Positions 8,547 to 18,065 of a DNA stretch of 64,000 nucleotides are shown here, in pieces. The translations under genes and the position numbers were made by a program. This DNA comes from Neptuniibacter halophilus (lineage in GTDB: Bacteria > Pseudomonadota > Gammaproteobacteria > Pseudomonadales > Balneatricaceae), in contig NZ_AP027292.1 in assembly GCF_030295765.1 (NCBI RefSeq), positions 248,001-312,000 of the forward strand, given 5' to 3'. Each line of letters begins with the position of its first letter. Positions within the stretch are counted from its first letter, which is position 1. A model generated the notes under the pieces. That model did not search any database. It was given only the letters and a program-made list of their open reading frames with translations, and had not been told where the DNA came from.

Positions 8547-8903
8547 TTACGCCTCTTCGTAGATCGCGTAAAACTTCTGCGCTTCACCTACGGTTTCCCA
8601 GCTACCCTGAAAGCCCGCCGGAATCACAAACGCGTCACCGGCGTTCACCTCTTCGGCGCCACCTTCACTATTGGTGATAATCGCTTTGCCACGGATCATG
8701 TAGCAAAACTCATCCTCGGTATAGTTCAGAGTCCAGCGACCTGTATCAGAAGACCAGACGCCACAGAAGAAGTTTTCTTTATCGTTGGTAAACAGGTTTT
8801 CCAGCACCTCTTTGGGCGCACCGGACAAAATCCGCTCCTGAGCAATAGGCATCGCTTCAGGTGCAACCTCTGCCGGCTTGATACGAAGTAGTTTTTTCTG
8901 CAT
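8547..8903 (-). CDS. Cupin-domain protein (DUF861-like)
   Basis: 118 residues forming one cupin barrel: WTLNYTEDEFCYMIRGKAII (metal-binding motif 1 region; E is kept but the usual first His is replaced by Y/N) and AGDAFVIPAGFQGSWETV (motif 2). Such single-domain cupins often travel with gamma-glutamylpolyamine oxidation genes and are sometimes named ureidoglycine-hydrolase-like, but the activity is unproven. GAGGTGA precedes the ATG. It is last in a minus-strand set with TetR and puuB-like genes. Confidence 0.8.
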   Translation of the reverse strand: MQKKLLRIKPAEVAPEAMPIAQERILSGAPKEVLENLFTNDKENFFCGVWSSDTGRWTLNYTEDEFCYMIRGKAIITNSEGGAEEVNAGDAFVIPAGFQGSWETVGEAQKFYAIYEEA

Positions 8904-8967
8904 AAATCACCTCAAACATATTGGCCTTGATCGGCCTTTAAAAAACTGTTTGAAGTTGCTTAATCAC

Positions 8968-9648
8968 TTATTGATCTGTCTGACACTGCTGCAGATGCTG
9001 ACGCAACAGGCTACAAAGCATAAATTTCAGATCTGCAAGGGTACGCTTGGAACGCTCGCCGGTCTGATTCACCACCACCAGAAAAACACTATGACTGGTT
9101 TCCAGGTAGAGTCGACCGAGGCGCTCACGCTCCTTAAGGTGACGGTTGATCCCCATACGTTTGAACAAGGCCGCCATCCGGGAGATAACCAGCTCATCGT
9201 GCCGGGCATCCAGATCACGTAATTCAGGTACGGAGAACATCGCCTGCACCAGCGTCAGAACCGCCTTCTGTCGCTTATAAACCTTAAGGTTGATGGCCAG
9301 CATCTTATCGACCAGCTCTTCAAGCGCCATCTCCTCAACCGGCCACTGGGCAATCTCTTGCAGTACCCGGTCAATCTCTTCAAGCCAGCTCAGGCCCATG
9401 GCATAGAGAATCGCATGCTTGTTCGGGAAATAGTGGTACAGAGAACCGATTGAGATCCCCACCTCTTTAGCGATCAGAATGGTGTTCAGATCGTCAAAGC
9501 CAACCCGCTCCAGTAATTCGCCAGTCACATCAATGATCTGCTTTGAGCGTTTTTTTGAACGCCCCTGAACCGGAGCGTTACGCGGTTTAAGATCCTGTGC
9601 CTTACGTTTTACCGGGGTCTTCTGGTTTGCGGATTGATCCTTGCTCAT
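8968..9648 (-). CDS. TetR-family regulator
   Basis: 226 residues from the ATG at 9648, preferred because AAGGAAGGG directly precedes it; an in-frame ATG at 9663 lacks a ribosome site. After a basic N-terminal tail, the TetR helix-turn-helix follows (RSKKRSKQIIDVTGELLERV, then KEVGISIGSLYHYFPNKHAI, about residues 33-80), and the rest is the ligand and dimer domain. It sits between the puuB-like and cupin genes on the same strand, so it is a good candidate for the regulator binding the repeats between puuB and puuA. Confidence 0.85.
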   Translation of the reverse strand: MSKDQSANQKTPVKRKAQDLKPRNAPVQGRSKKRSKQIIDVTGELLERVGFDDLNTILIAKEVGISIGSLYHYFPNKHAILYAMGLSWLEEIDRVLQEIAQWPVEEMALEELVDKMLAINLKVYKRQKAVLTLVQAMFSVPELRDLDARHDELVISRMAALFKRMGINRHLKERERLGRLYLETSHSVFLVVVNQTGERSKRTLADLKFMLCSLLRQHLQQCQTDQ

Positions 9649-9733
9649 CCCTTCCTTACTCATGCTTAAGCGTCAGCCTGAAATCGTATAATTGCAGTCA
9701 TTATAAGTGAAAAGCAACTTCGATTGGGGCCGA

Positions 9734-11017
9734 TTAAAAGAACCGGTCACGCATAGAGTAATAAAGCATCCCGGCAACCAGCCCCGGGAAACGCAGTAAG
9801 GTTCCGCCCGGGAACGTTGGCGTCGGCACTTTCGAGAACAGATCAAACTTCTCGGCAGAACCACTGACCGCTTCAGCCATCAGCTTGCCTCCCAGTGTCG
9901 CCAGCGCAACACCATGCCCGGAGTAGCCCTGTGCCACAAACAGATTCTCCTCAACGCGGTCGAAATACGGCATCCGGTTGAGCGTAATCGCCAGCGTTCC
10001 GCCCCAACCGTAGTCAATACGCAGATCTTTAAGCTCAGGGTAAAACTCAAGCATATACTTGCGCACAAAACTGCCGATATCGCTCGGGAACTTAGTGGTG
10101 TAGTTCTCACCGCCCCCCCAGAGCAGACGGTTATCACCGGACAATTTGAAGTAGTTAATAACGAAACGGGAATCAGCAATCGCCAGGTCATCGCGGTTTA
10201 TTTTGCGGCACAGTGCTTCATCCAGCGGTTCTGTAGCCAGAATAAAGTTATTGATCGGCATGATCTTACCGGCAATACGCGGCTCCAGCTTACCCAGATA
10301 ACCATTACAGGCCAGCAGAATGTAGTCAGCCCGCACCTCACCCTCTGCAGTTTTTACCCGGGCACCCGCACCGGCGTGGTACTCCGTTACGCGACTGTTT
10401 TCGTAGATTTTGACGCCGGCCTTCTCTGCTGCCGCCGCCAGACCCAACGCATAATTCAATGGATGCAGATGCGCCGCTTCAGTCCAGTATTCTCCGGCAT
10501 GGTAACGGTGAGTCCCCAGCATGTCGGCCACCTCAGAGGGCTCTACATACCTGATCGCATCATAGCCAAGCACATTCTGCTTATATTCTACGGATTCCTG
10601 CAGCTCTTTACTGTGTGAAGGTTTGGCAGCAACGTGCATCACGCCCTGCTTCAGGTCACAACTGATCTGATGCCTGTCGATCAGCTCTTTCACCAGATCA
10701 ACCGACTCCAGAGACATCTGCCACAGCGCATCCGCTGCCGGACGGCCCACTTTAGCGATCATCTCTTCATGGCCCATATTATGACCCTGACAGACCTGAC
10801 CACCATTGCGGCCGGATGCACCCCAGCCCACCTTCTCAGCTTCCAGCAGAGAAACCGAATAGCCTTTTTCTGCCAGATGCAATGCGGCAGACAAGCCGGT
10901 AAAACCGGCACCGATCACACAGATATCGGTCCGTACCTCACCCTGCAGAGAAGGATAATCCTTTTTTGCGTTTGCAGAGTCCGCGTAATAAGAGGACTCG
11001 TACCCTTTCAAACTCAT
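9734..11017 (-). CDS. puuB: FAD-dependent oxidoreductase, gamma-glutamylputrescine oxidoreductase type
   Basis: 427 residues (E. coli PuuB 426). DAO-family flavoenzyme oxidising gamma-glutamylputrescine to the aldehyde with release of ammonia and peroxide. The dinucleotide-binding motif is ICVIGAGFTGLSAALHLAEKG (about residues 31-51), with LEAEKVGWGASGRNGG next and YSGHGVALATLGGKLM near the end. The ATG at 11017 is preceded by GGAGAAAAAGG; upstream in-frame starts are unlikely. It is divergent from a gamma-glutamylpolyamine synthetase. Related enzymes act on other amines, so the exact substrate is inferred. Confidence 0.85.
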   Translation of the reverse strand: MSLKGYESSYYADSANAKKDYPSLQGEVRTDICVIGAGFTGLSAALHLAEKGYSVSLLEAEKVGWGASGRNGGQVCQGHNMGHEEMIAKVGRPAADALWQMSLESVDLVKELIDRHQISCDLKQGVMHVAAKPSHSKELQESVEYKQNVLGYDAIRYVEPSEVADMLGTHRYHAGEYWTEAAHLHPLNYALGLAAAAEKAGVKIYENSRVTEYHAGAGARVKTAEGEVRADYILLACNGYLGKLEPRIAGKIMPINNFILATEPLDEALCRKINRDDLAIADSRFVINYFKLSGDNRLLWGGGENYTTKFPSDIGSFVRKYMLEFYPELKDLRIDYGWGGTLAITLNRMPYFDRVEENLFVAQGYSGHGVALATLGGKLMAEAVSGSAEKFDLFSKVPTPTFPGGTLLRFPGLVAGMLYYSMRDRFF

Positions 11018-11101
11018 AGCCTTTTTCTCCAAAACCCTTACAAAACCGTTAGTTATGCAAGAAGGAAACATGTTTTATTAGAATAAGACCACACAACAAA
11101 C

Positions 11102-11262
11102 CGAATAATACTTCTAATAATTACCCCTTACAAGCCAGATTTTTTGGATATTTTTTTCAAGTTTAGTGTTGATTTATAAATTCTCATATCTTAGCCTAAA
11201 AGCCGAATAATGATTCGACTTACAGCACACCACACAACAACGCATAGTCGAAACATTATTCG
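11102..11262. promoter_or_regulatory. Three copies of a CGAATAAT-N2-TTC operator-like repeat between puuB and puuA
   Basis: In the 354-bp gap between the divergent genes: CGAATAATACTTCTAAT at 11102-11118, CGAATAATGATTCGACT at 11204-11220, and the same element in reverse at 11246-11262 (AGTCGAAACATTATTCG), which differs from the second copy at one base. The second copy contains CGAAT-AATG-ATTCG dyad symmetry, as expected for a TetR- or PuuR-like dimer. The repeats are seen directly; the binding protein is inferred. Confidence 0.65.
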
Positions 11263-11279
11263 AAAAAATAAAATCCGCT

Positions 11280-11310
11280 TTGACACTGACTGCTGTTTAC
11301 CGTTAAACAG
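11280..11310 (+). promoter_or_regulatory. Candidate puuA promoter with overlapping inverted repeat
   Basis: A consensus -35 TTGACA lies at 11280-11285; a weak -10 (TTAAAC) follows at 17 nt. The -10 region overlaps a perfect dyad CTGTTTA (11293-11299), CCGT, TAAACAG (11304-11310), well placed for a repressor. It is about 60 bp before the puuA ATG. Confidence 0.45.
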
Positions 11311-11371
11311 ACTAAAGTGAAGAGGCCAGCACTCAAGCTGAAACTAAGAACAAGATTGATATAGGTGATTT

Positions 11372-12718
11372 ATGGAAGCCGTTGCCAGGTTTCTCAAAGA
11401 GAACGCCATTACTGAAGTTGAATCCACCATGCCGGACATGACCGGCAATGCCCGTGGCAAGTTTTACCCGACCAAGAAGTTCCTTGCGGAGAAAGGGGGT
11501 CGCATTCCTGAGACCCTGCTGGTCCAGACCGTTACCGGTGAATGGGCCGACAACCACTACGACATTGTTGACTCCAGCGACCGGGACATGGTGCTTAAAC
11601 CAGACCCCGATACCCTGCGCACCGTTCCCTGGGCCAACGAGCCAACCGCTCAGGTAATTAATGACTGCTACACCGTGGAAGGCGAACTCCACCCTCTTTC
11701 AAGCCGCTCGGTACTGCGTAAGGTACTGGCGCTGTATGAAAAAGAGGGCCTGAAACCGATCATCGCACCTGAAGTCGAGTTCTATCTGATTCAGAAAAAC
11801 ACCGACCCGGATTACGAACTGAAACCGGCCATTGGCCGCTCCGGTCGCCGTGAAAGTGCACGCCAGTCTTACAGCATCGATGCGGTCAATGAGTTTGATC
11901 CGCTGATCGACACCCTGTATGACTACTGCGACACCCTCGGTCTGGATGTAGATACCCTGATTCACGAGACCGGCGCTGCGCAGATGGAGATCAACTTCCT
12001 TCACGGAGACCCGCTGAAGCTGGCTGATCAGGTGTTCACCTTTAAGCGCACCCTGCGTGAGGCGGCGTTTAAACACGGTGTTTACGCTACCTTTATGGCC
12101 AAGCCGATGCAGGCGGAACCCGGCAGCTCAATGCATATTCATCAGAGTCTGGTCGATGTTAAAACCGGAGAGAATATCTTTGCCGGTAAAGATGGTGAAC
12201 GCTTCAGCGAACGGTTCTACCACTACCTTGGCGGTCTGCAGAAATACACGCCAAACGCGATTACCTTCTTTGCGCCTAACGTAAACTCCTATCGCCGTTT
12301 TGCACCAGAAATTTCCGCACCGATCAATATGAAGTGGGGTATCGATAACCGCACCGCAGGCCTGCGCGCACCCGATGCAACAGGCGCTGCGACCCGTATC
12401 GAAAACCGCTTCCCGGGTGCAGACTGCAACCCATATCTGGCAATTGCTGCCAGTCTGGCCTGCGGCTACCTCGGCCTGAAAGGCAAGCTTCAGCCAACTA
12501 AGCCAACGACAGATGCAGCCGCTGAAGAGGGAGACACCGTTGAACTGGCACGCACCCTGGAAGAGGGTCTGCGTCTGCTGGAAGAGTGCCCTGAACTGCG
12601 CGAAATCATGGGGTCCGAGTTCGTCGAAGCCTACATTGGCGTGAAACGTGCGGAATTCGAAACCTTCCATAAAGTCATCAGCTCCTGGGAGCGGGAATAC
12701 CTGCTCCTCAACGTCTGA
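11372..12718 (+). CDS. puuA: Glutamine synthetase family protein, gamma-glutamylputrescine synthetase type
   Basis: 448 residues. ATP-dependent ligation of glutamate to the amino group of putrescine or a related polyamine, first step of the gamma-glutamylated polyamine route. Motifs: APEVEFYLI (about 133-141), GAAQMEINFLHGDP, MAKPMQAEPGSSMHIHQSL (metal and ATP site), NSYRRFAPE (about 305) and ENRFPGADCNPYLAIAAS. The N-terminal beta-grasp is short, typical of PuuA-like rather than assimilatory GlnA. The context (puuB opposite, polyamine-binding protein downstream) supports polyamine use. AGGTGA precedes the ATG. Confidence 0.87.
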   Translation: MEAVARFLKENAITEVESTMPDMTGNARGKFYPTKKFLAEKGGRIPETLLVQTVTGEWADNHYDIVDSSDRDMVLKPDPDTLRTVPWANEPTAQVINDCYTVEGELHPLSSRSVLRKVLALYEKEGLKPIIAPEVEFYLIQKNTDPDYELKPAIGRSGRRESARQSYSIDAVNEFDPLIDTLYDYCDTLGLDVDTLIHETGAAQMEINFLHGDPLKLADQVFTFKRTLREAAFKHGVYATFMAKPMQAEPGSSMHIHQSLVDVKTGENIFAGKDGERFSERFYHYLGGLQKYTPNAITFFAPNVNSYRRFAPEISAPINMKWGIDNRTAGLRAPDATGAATRIENRFPGADCNPYLAIAASLACGYLGLKGKLQPTKPTTDAAAEEGDTVELARTLEEGLRLLEECPELREIMGSEFVEAYIGVKRAEFETFHKVISSWEREYLLLNV

Positions 12719-12798
12719 TTAGCTAACTGATTTTCATTCCAAACGGCTCCGGTTGCCCAGCCCGGAGCCATTAAACTTAAGATGTGAGGCAGAAAATA

Positions 12799-13917
12799 AT
12801 GAGTAAAACTGTTCCATCCCGTTTAAAACTCAGCCTGTCAGCACTGGCTCTGAGCGTGGCAGCCGCCACTCAGGCCCAGGCGCAGGAGGTCTTGAACGTA
12901 TACAACTGGTCCGACTACATTGCTGAAGAAACCATTGCCAAATTTGAGCAGGAAACCGGCATTGAGGTGACCTACGACGTTTTTGACAGCAATGAAACTC
13001 TGGAAGCCAAGCTACTGGCCGGCAACTCCGGTTATGACCTGGTCGTTCCAAGCTCCCACTTTATGCAGCTTCAGATCAAAGCGGGTATCTTCCAGCCACT
13101 GGACAAAAGCAAACTGCCGAACCTGACTCATCTGGATTCGGACCTGATGAAGACACTGGAAAAGAAAGACCCGGGTAACAAGTTCGGCGTACCTTACCTC
13201 TGGGGCACCACCGGTATCGGCTACAACCCTGCAATGGTTGCTGAAGTCCTGGGTGAAGACGCCCCTGTGGATAGCTGGGATCTGGTATTTAAGCCGGAAT
13301 ACATGGAAAAACTGGCAAGCTGTGGCGTCAGCTTCCTGGATTCTGCGGACGAGATGATCACCTTCGCCCTGCACTACAACGGTCAGAACCCAAGCAGTAC
13401 CGATCGCAAGGATTTCACTCCGAACTCCCCGGCGATCAAAACCCTGAAATCCGTGCGTCCTTATGTGAAACAGTTCCACTCCTCCCAGTACGTAAACGAT
13501 CTGGCGAACGGTGATAGCTGTGTAGCAATCGGCTACTCCGGTGACGTTTTCCAGGCCGCTGCCCGCGCTGAAGAAGCAGACAACGGTGTTGAAGTGCTGT
13601 ACAGCATTCCTAAAGAAGGTACCGATATCTGGTTCGATATGATGGTGATTCCGGCAGATGCTAAAAATGCTGAGAACGCGCACAAGTTTATTAACTTCCT
13701 GCTGCGCCCGGAGATCATTGCAGAGATCACTGATTACGTCTGGTATGCCAACCCGAACAAGGACGCTACCGATCTGATCGATCAGGAGATCGCTACAGAC
13801 ACCGCGATCTACCCGACTGAAGAGGCGAAAAAGAACCTGTTCATGGCCGACCAGACACCGCCTAAGATCACTAAACTGCGCAGCCGCCAGTGGTCTGACA
13901 TCAAGACTGGTCGCTAA
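12799..13917 (+). CDS. potF: Polyamine-binding periplasmic protein (PotF/SpuD type)
   Basis: 372 residues. The signal peptide spans about residues 1-28 (a KLSLSALALSVAAATQAQAQ stretch ends it), with the mature protein starting near EVLNVYNWSDYIAEETI, the PotD/PotF signature. Captures putrescine or spermidine for an ABC importer. Conserved binding-site regions include YDLVVPSSHFM, PYLWGTTGIGYNP and AIGYSGDVFQAAARA. No permease or ATPase gene follows; a terminator does, so the rest of the transporter is elsewhere. The ATG at 12799 has GAGG 9 nt upstream. Co-directional with puuA, 80 bp apart. Confidence 0.92.
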   Translation: MSKTVPSRLKLSLSALALSVAAATQAQAQEVLNVYNWSDYIAEETIAKFEQETGIEVTYDVFDSNETLEAKLLAGNSGYDLVVPSSHFMQLQIKAGIFQPLDKSKLPNLTHLDSDLMKTLEKKDPGNKFGVPYLWGTTGIGYNPAMVAEVLGEDAPVDSWDLVFKPEYMEKLASCGVSFLDSADEMITFALHYNGQNPSSTDRKDFTPNSPAIKTLKSVRPYVKQFHSSQYVNDLANGDSCVAIGYSGDVFQAAARAEEADNGVEVLYSIPKEGTDIWFDMMVIPADAKNAENAHKFINFLLRPEIIAEITDYVWYANPNKDATDLIDQEIATDTAIYPTEEAKKNLFMADQTPPKITKLRSRQWSDIKTGR

Positions 13918-13963
13918 GCAACAGGCTCCATTTTTGGCTTGCTAAGGTGCAGACAAGCCTCCC

Positions 13964-13989
13964 ACCCCGGCCCCGTGCCGGGGTTTTTT
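13964..13989 (+). terminator. Intrinsic terminator of the puuA-potF unit
   Basis: CCCCGGC (13965-13971), 5-nt loop, GCCGGGG (13977-13983), then six T (13984-13989). Confidence 0.9.
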
Positions 13990-14103
13990 ATGGGCACAAG
14001 GCCAACAACCACTGCACAAACAGCAGTGCGGGACAGCGCTGTTCACTATCGCACTCAAACGATGTTGTCTTTACAGATGGTGGTGCACGAGAGGGAAGAG
14101 AAT

Positions 14104-14140
14104 ACTGTCACGCCGGCGCAATCGGCAACGACGTGACAGT
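14104..14140 (-). terminator. Hairpin downstream of metZ
   Basis: Perfect 9-bp arms ACTGTCACG (14104-14112) and CGTGACAGT (14132-14140) with a 19-nt loop, 16 bp past the metZ stop. There is no T-run on the minus side. The rest of 13990-14155 shows nothing else recognisable. Confidence 0.4.
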
Positions 14141-14155
14141 TGATACAGGAAAGCT

Positions 14156-15373
14156 TCAGATAGCAGCCAGACCGCGCTGCAGATCCTTCTTGAGATCATC
14201 CAGATCCTCAATCCCTACAGAGAGGCGGATCAGGTTATCCCGAATACCCGCTTCTGCGCGGGCTTCTGGTGACATACGACCATGGGTAGTCGTAGACGGA
14301 TGGGTGATGGTGGTTTTCACATCGCCCAGATTTCCGGTGATGGAGATCATTCGGGTGGCGTCGATAAAGCGCCAGGCTGCTGCCTGATCACCTTTCACCT
14401 CAAACGACAGCACCCCCCCAAACGCTTTTTGCTGGCGACTGGCCAGCGCATGCTGCGGATGGCTTTCGAGACCTGCATAGAACACCCGCTCAATCCCCGG
14501 TTGCTGCTCCAGCCACTGAGCCATAGCAAGCGCGTTTCGACAGTGTGCATCCATACGCAGCTTCAGGGTTTCCAGACCTTTAAGGAAAACCCAGGCGTTA
14601 AACGGGCTGAGGCAGGCACCACCGGTACGGATGAAGCCATATACCTCTTCCATCTCTTTATTGGCACCCACTACAACACCGCCGACACAACGCCCCTGAC
14701 CATCCAGATATTTGGTCGCTGAATGGATCACAATATCTGCGCCCTGCTGCAACGGCTGCTGCAGGATCGGGGTACAGAAACAGTTATCTACCACTAACAG
14801 CGCGCCATGCTCATGAGCAATCTCTGACAGCGCCGACACATCAGTCAACTCTGCCAGCGGGTTAGATGGGGTCTCCAGAAACAGCATTTTGGTTTCGGCC
14901 CTGATGCCGGAACGCCATGACTCCAGGTCAGTCGGGTCAACATAGCTGACACTGATCCCGGTGCGGGAGAGATACTTATCAAACAGTGAAACTGTCGAGC
15001 CAAAAACGCTGCGTGAACAAACCACGTGATCACCCTGCTGTAACAGAGACAAGCAGGTAGAAAGAATCGCCGCCATGCCCGAGGCCGTAGCTACCGCGCG
15101 CTCACCGCCTTCCATCGCCGCAATACGCTCTTCGAAGAACTGGACCGTCGGGTTGGTGAAACGGGAGTAGATATTACCCGCTTCATCACCACCGAAACGT
15201 GCAGCCGCTTCCCGCGCACTGGAGAATACATAGCTTGAAGTCGGGTAGATCGGGTCGCTGTGCTCCCCTTCCAGAGAACGATGCTGACCTGCACGCAGGG
15301 CAAGCGTTTCCTGTGCATAGCCATCCGGGTCGAACTGGATGCGCTCGGAACGCTCATAATCCGCAATGGACAT
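14156..15373 (-). CDS. metZ: O-succinylhomoserine sulfhydrylase
   Basis: 405 residues, Cys/Met-metabolism PLP family. Makes homocysteine from O-succinylhomoserine and sulfide in methionine synthesis. Visible: IYSRFTNPTVQFFEERIAAM, GMAAILSTC, and PLP lysine about residue 221 in IHSATKYLDGQGRCVGG, the MetZ-type motif. The N-terminus YAQETLALRAGQHRS is typical. It lies 12 bp downstream of purF, as in Pseudomonas, with AGGAGAGG before its ATG, so it is likely co-transcribed with purF and cvpA. Confidence 0.95.
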   Translation of the reverse strand: MSIADYERSERIQFDPDGYAQETLALRAGQHRSLEGEHSDPIYPTSSYVFSSAREAAARFGGDEAGNIYSRFTNPTVQFFEERIAAMEGGERAVATASGMAAILSTCLSLLQQGDHVVCSRSVFGSTVSLFDKYLSRTGISVSYVDPTDLESWRSGIRAETKMLFLETPSNPLAELTDVSALSEIAHEHGALLVVDNCFCTPILQQPLQQGADIVIHSATKYLDGQGRCVGGVVVGANKEMEEVYGFIRTGGACLSPFNAWVFLKGLETLKLRMDAHCRNALAMAQWLEQQPGIERVFYAGLESHPQHALASRQQKAFGGVLSFEVKGDQAAAWRFIDATRMISITGNLGDVKTTITHPSTTTHGRMSPEARAEAGIRDNLIRLSVGIEDLDDLKKDLQRGLAAI

Positions 15374-15385
15374 TACATCCTCTCC

Positions 15386-16903
15386 TTAGTCGATCTTATT
15401 GCACAGGTTGGAAGACTCATTGCTGATCACCTGACCCTGCTCACCTTTGGCAGCGTCGTTACGCGCTTCCTGCAGACGGTTAAGGTAGTTCTCATCGATA
15501 TCACCGGCCACATACTCACCGTCAAACACGCAGGTATCAAACGCCTGAATATTGCTGTTGCCTTCGCTCACAGCATCTTTGAGATCCTGCAGGTCCTGAT
15601 AGATCATCCAGTCACAGCCGATCTCTTTGCCCACCTCTTCATCGGTACGACCGTGTGCGATCAGCTCTTCCGATGAAGGCATGTCGATACCGTAAACGTT
15701 CGGGTACTTAACCGCCGGTGCGGCAGAAGCAAAGTAAACTTTCTTCGCCCCGACATCACGTGCCATCTGTACGATCTGGCTGGAGGTAGTACCGCGGACG
15801 ATGGAATCATCTACCAGCATGACAACCTTGTCTTTGAACTCCATGCCGATCGGGTTGAGCTTGCGGCGAACCGACTTTTTACGCTGAGTCTGCCCCGGCA
15901 TGATGAAAGTACGCCCGATATAACGGTTTTTGATAAACCCTTCACGGAACGTCACACCGAGCTCCCGCGCCATCTCCATCGCAGAGGTACGGCTGGTATC
16001 AGGAATCGGGATAATCACATCAATATCATGGTCCGGGCGTTCGCGCCGCACTTTGTCGGCCAGCTTTTTACCCATACGCATACGCGAGATATGCACGTTA
16101 ACGTCATCAATGATGGAGTCCGGGCGCGCCAGATAAACGTATTCAAACAGACAAGGAGCCAACTGTGTATTATCTGCACACTGCTGAGTCGAAATATTGC
16201 CTTCCATATCGATATAGATCGCTTCACCCGGCTCAATATCACGTACCCGCTCAAAGCCGGAGATATCCAGTGCCACGCTCTCAGAAGCCACCATATACTC
16301 GGTGCCCTGTTCGGTTTCACGCTTACCGTAAGTCAGCGGACGAATGCCGTTCGGATCGCGGAACGCCAGCATGCCGTAACCGGTGATCAGCGCGACCGCA
16401 GCGTAGCCGCCTTTACAGCGCTCATGTACGCGACGCACCGCTTCAAACATATCTTCTGCCTGAGGCTGCAGCTTACCCTGACGCTGTAACTCGTGGGCAA
16501 ATACGTTGAGCAGTACTTCAGAGTCGGAAGTGGTGTTGATATGGCGCAGGTCAGCACGGAACATCTTCTCTGCCAGCTCTTCAGCGTTGGTCAGATTGCC
16601 GTTATGGGCCAGCGCAATACCGTAAGGTGAGTTAACGTAGAAAGGCTGTGCCTCCGCGGAGCTTGAGCTGCCTGCGGTCGGGTAACGGACGTGACCGATA
16701 CCCACGTTGCCCAGCAGGCGTTTCATATGACGGGTACGAAACACCTCATTGACCAGACCGTTATCCTTTCTCAGGAAGAAGCGATTGCCTTCACAGGTCA
16801 CCATACCAGCAGCATCCTGGCCACGGTGCTGAAGTACAGTCAGCGCATCAAAAATAGTCTGGTTTACATAAGATTTGGCTACGATGCCAACAATGCCGCA
16901 CAT
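15386..16903 (-). CDS. purF: Amidophosphoribosyltransferase
   Basis: 505 residues. First committed step of purine synthesis: PRPP plus glutamine to phosphoribosylamine. The N-terminal glutaminase domain begins MCGIVGIV, so Cys2 becomes the catalytic N-terminus; [11 protein letters not shown] and SDSEVLLN are class II amidotransferase motifs. The C-terminal PRTase domain carries [20 protein letters not shown] (PRPP loop). GAGGTGA precedes the ATG. In the cvpA-purF-metZ order. Confidence 0.97.
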   Translation of the reverse strand: MCGIVGIVAKSYVNQTIFDALTVLQHRGQDAAGMVTCEGNRFFLRKDNGLVNEVFRTRHMKRLLGNVGIGHVRYPTAGSSSSAEAQPFYVNSPYGIALAHNGNLTNAEELAEKMFRADLRHINTTSDSEVLLNVFAHELQRQGKLQPQAEDMFEAVRRVHERCKGGYAAVALITGYGMLAFRDPNGIRPLTYGKRETEQGTEYMVASESVALDISGFERVRDIEPGEAIYIDMEGNISTQQCADNTQLAPCLFEYVYLARPDSIIDDVNVHISRMRMGKKLADKVRRERPDHDIDVIIPIPDTSRTSAMEMARELGVTFREGFIKNRYIGRTFIMPGQTQRKKSVRRKLNPIGMEFKDKVVMLVDDSIVRGTTSSQIVQMARDVGAKKVYFASAAPAVKYPNVYGIDMPSSEELIAHGRTDEEVGKEIGCDWMIYQDLQDLKDAVSEGNSNIQAFDTCVFDGEYVAGDIDENYLNRLQEARNDAAKGEQGQVISNESSNLCNKID

Positions 16904-16941
16904 TAAAACTCACCTCAGGTGCAAACTAACGATTAAATAAT

Positions 16942-17436
16942 TCAGCGTCCCGCATTCCAGATAAGACGGCCCACTTCGCCCGCCGCATCTTTGGTCCATG
17001 CTTCCATAAGTACGAAATGGGGAATCAGCTCCGATTCCTGAAACCAGCGATCGTTTACCGCCGGGCTCATTCCGATCAGCGCAACGATGGCGACAATAAT
17101 CAGCCCTCCACGCGCAGCACCGAACCCTATTCCTAAAATTCTGTCAGTGGCCGAAAGGCCAGTCGCTTCTACCAGCGCGCCAATCAGCTTATTAATCAGT
17201 ACGCCCACCACGAGGGTGACTATAAAGAGGATAGCAAAGGCTGCCACAAGGCGTACGGACGGTGTTTCAATATAGGCTTCGAGCAGCACAGAGAGTGACT
17301 GCGAAAACAGACGGGCTACAATAAATGCCGCAATCCAGGTGACCAGCGACAGCGCTTCGCGGACAAAGCCCCGCTTCAGGCTCAGCAGGCTTGAGATTGC
17401 GAAAATGCCTAAGATAGTCCAGTCAGCCCAGTTCAT
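16942..17436 (-). CDS. cvpA: CvpA family inner-membrane protein
   Basis: 164 residues with about four membrane segments (roughly residues 5-22, 27-45, 62-82, 100-120). WADWTILGIFAISSLLSLKRGFVREALSL is the CvpA start pattern. E. coli CvpA is needed for colicin V production and linked to envelope stress; the molecular role is unknown. It lies upstream of purF as in many proteobacteria. The ATG at 17436 is preferred; a GTG at 17442 in frame is the alternative. Confidence 0.9.
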   Translation of the reverse strand: MNWADWTILGIFAISSLLSLKRGFVREALSLVTWIAAFIVARLFSQSLSVLLEAYIETPSVRLVAAFAILFIVTLVVGVLINKLIGALVEATGLSATDRILGIGFGAARGGLIIVAIVALIGMSPAVNDRWFQESELIPHFVLMEAWTKDAAGEVGRLIWNAGR

Positions 17437-17501
17437 ATCCACTGCTCAACGAAAAAGAGGGCGCATTTTAACAGAGAAAGCAGCCCCGCTAAACGCCCTT
17501 A

Positions 17502-18065
17502 TTACTGCGTTGTAAAACGCACAATGATTCCGTTTAAGCCAAACTCCTGTTTGAGTTTCAGCTTCAGACTTTCTAACCGGCTCTTCTGAAATTCCGGACC
17601 GATATAGACCTTAACCAACTCACCCTGTTTCCGGGTGAAGACCTTGTGACCTTCGGCAATCAGTTGCTTGCGCAGGCTTTTGGCGTTGGCTTCATCTTTA
17701 AAACTGGCTAACTGCAGCGTCCAGGCAACCGGCACCCCCTGCTGATCGAGCACCGGCTGGTCCTGATGAATCTCCAGCTCAGCTTTATTCTCTTCACGTT
17801 GGCGTTTGATGACCTGAACCACTTTCTCCGGCGGTACAGGCAACGCTGCCGGTGCTGCCGGTTCGGCAGGCTCGGATGTATCCGGCAATGGCTGATTCTG
17901 TGGCTCGATACGTACAATCTCAGGGCGCTCTGGCGCATCGGGTATTTCCGACACCAGATGCCTCTCTTTATAGCCTGAACCGTCAAAAAACACAGGAAAG
18001 ATCACCGCAGCCGAGAGCAGGATGACAGCCATCCCCACTAAACGGTATTTAACCTTCTGCTGCAT
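17502..18065 (-). CDS. dedD: SPOR-domain cell-division protein, DedD-like
   Basis: 187 residues: a short cytoplasmic end, one membrane helix (about 9-26, GMAVILLSAAVIFPVFF), a Pro/Glu-rich linker, and a C-terminal SPOR domain (about 112-187, VAWTLQLASFKDEANAKSLR, KVFTRKQGELVKVYIGPEF). SPOR domains bind denuded peptidoglycan at the division septum. It starts directly at the folC stop (18066/18065), so it is translationally linked, matching the folC-dedD-cvpA order known in this group. Confidence 0.9.
   Translation of the reverse strand: MQQKVKYRLVGMAVILLSAAVIFPVFFDGSGYKERHLVSEIPDAPERPEIVRIEPQNQPLPDTSEPAEPAAPAALPVPPEKVVQVIKRQREENKAELEIHQDQPVLDQQGVPVAWTLQLASFKDEANAKSLRKQLIAEGHKVFTRKQGELVKVYIGPEFQKSRLESLKLKLKQEFGLNGIIVRFTTQ

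Noticed and set aside
13939..14387. Two plus-strand frames after potF
   Set aside because: They start inside a terminator and run antisense to metZ.
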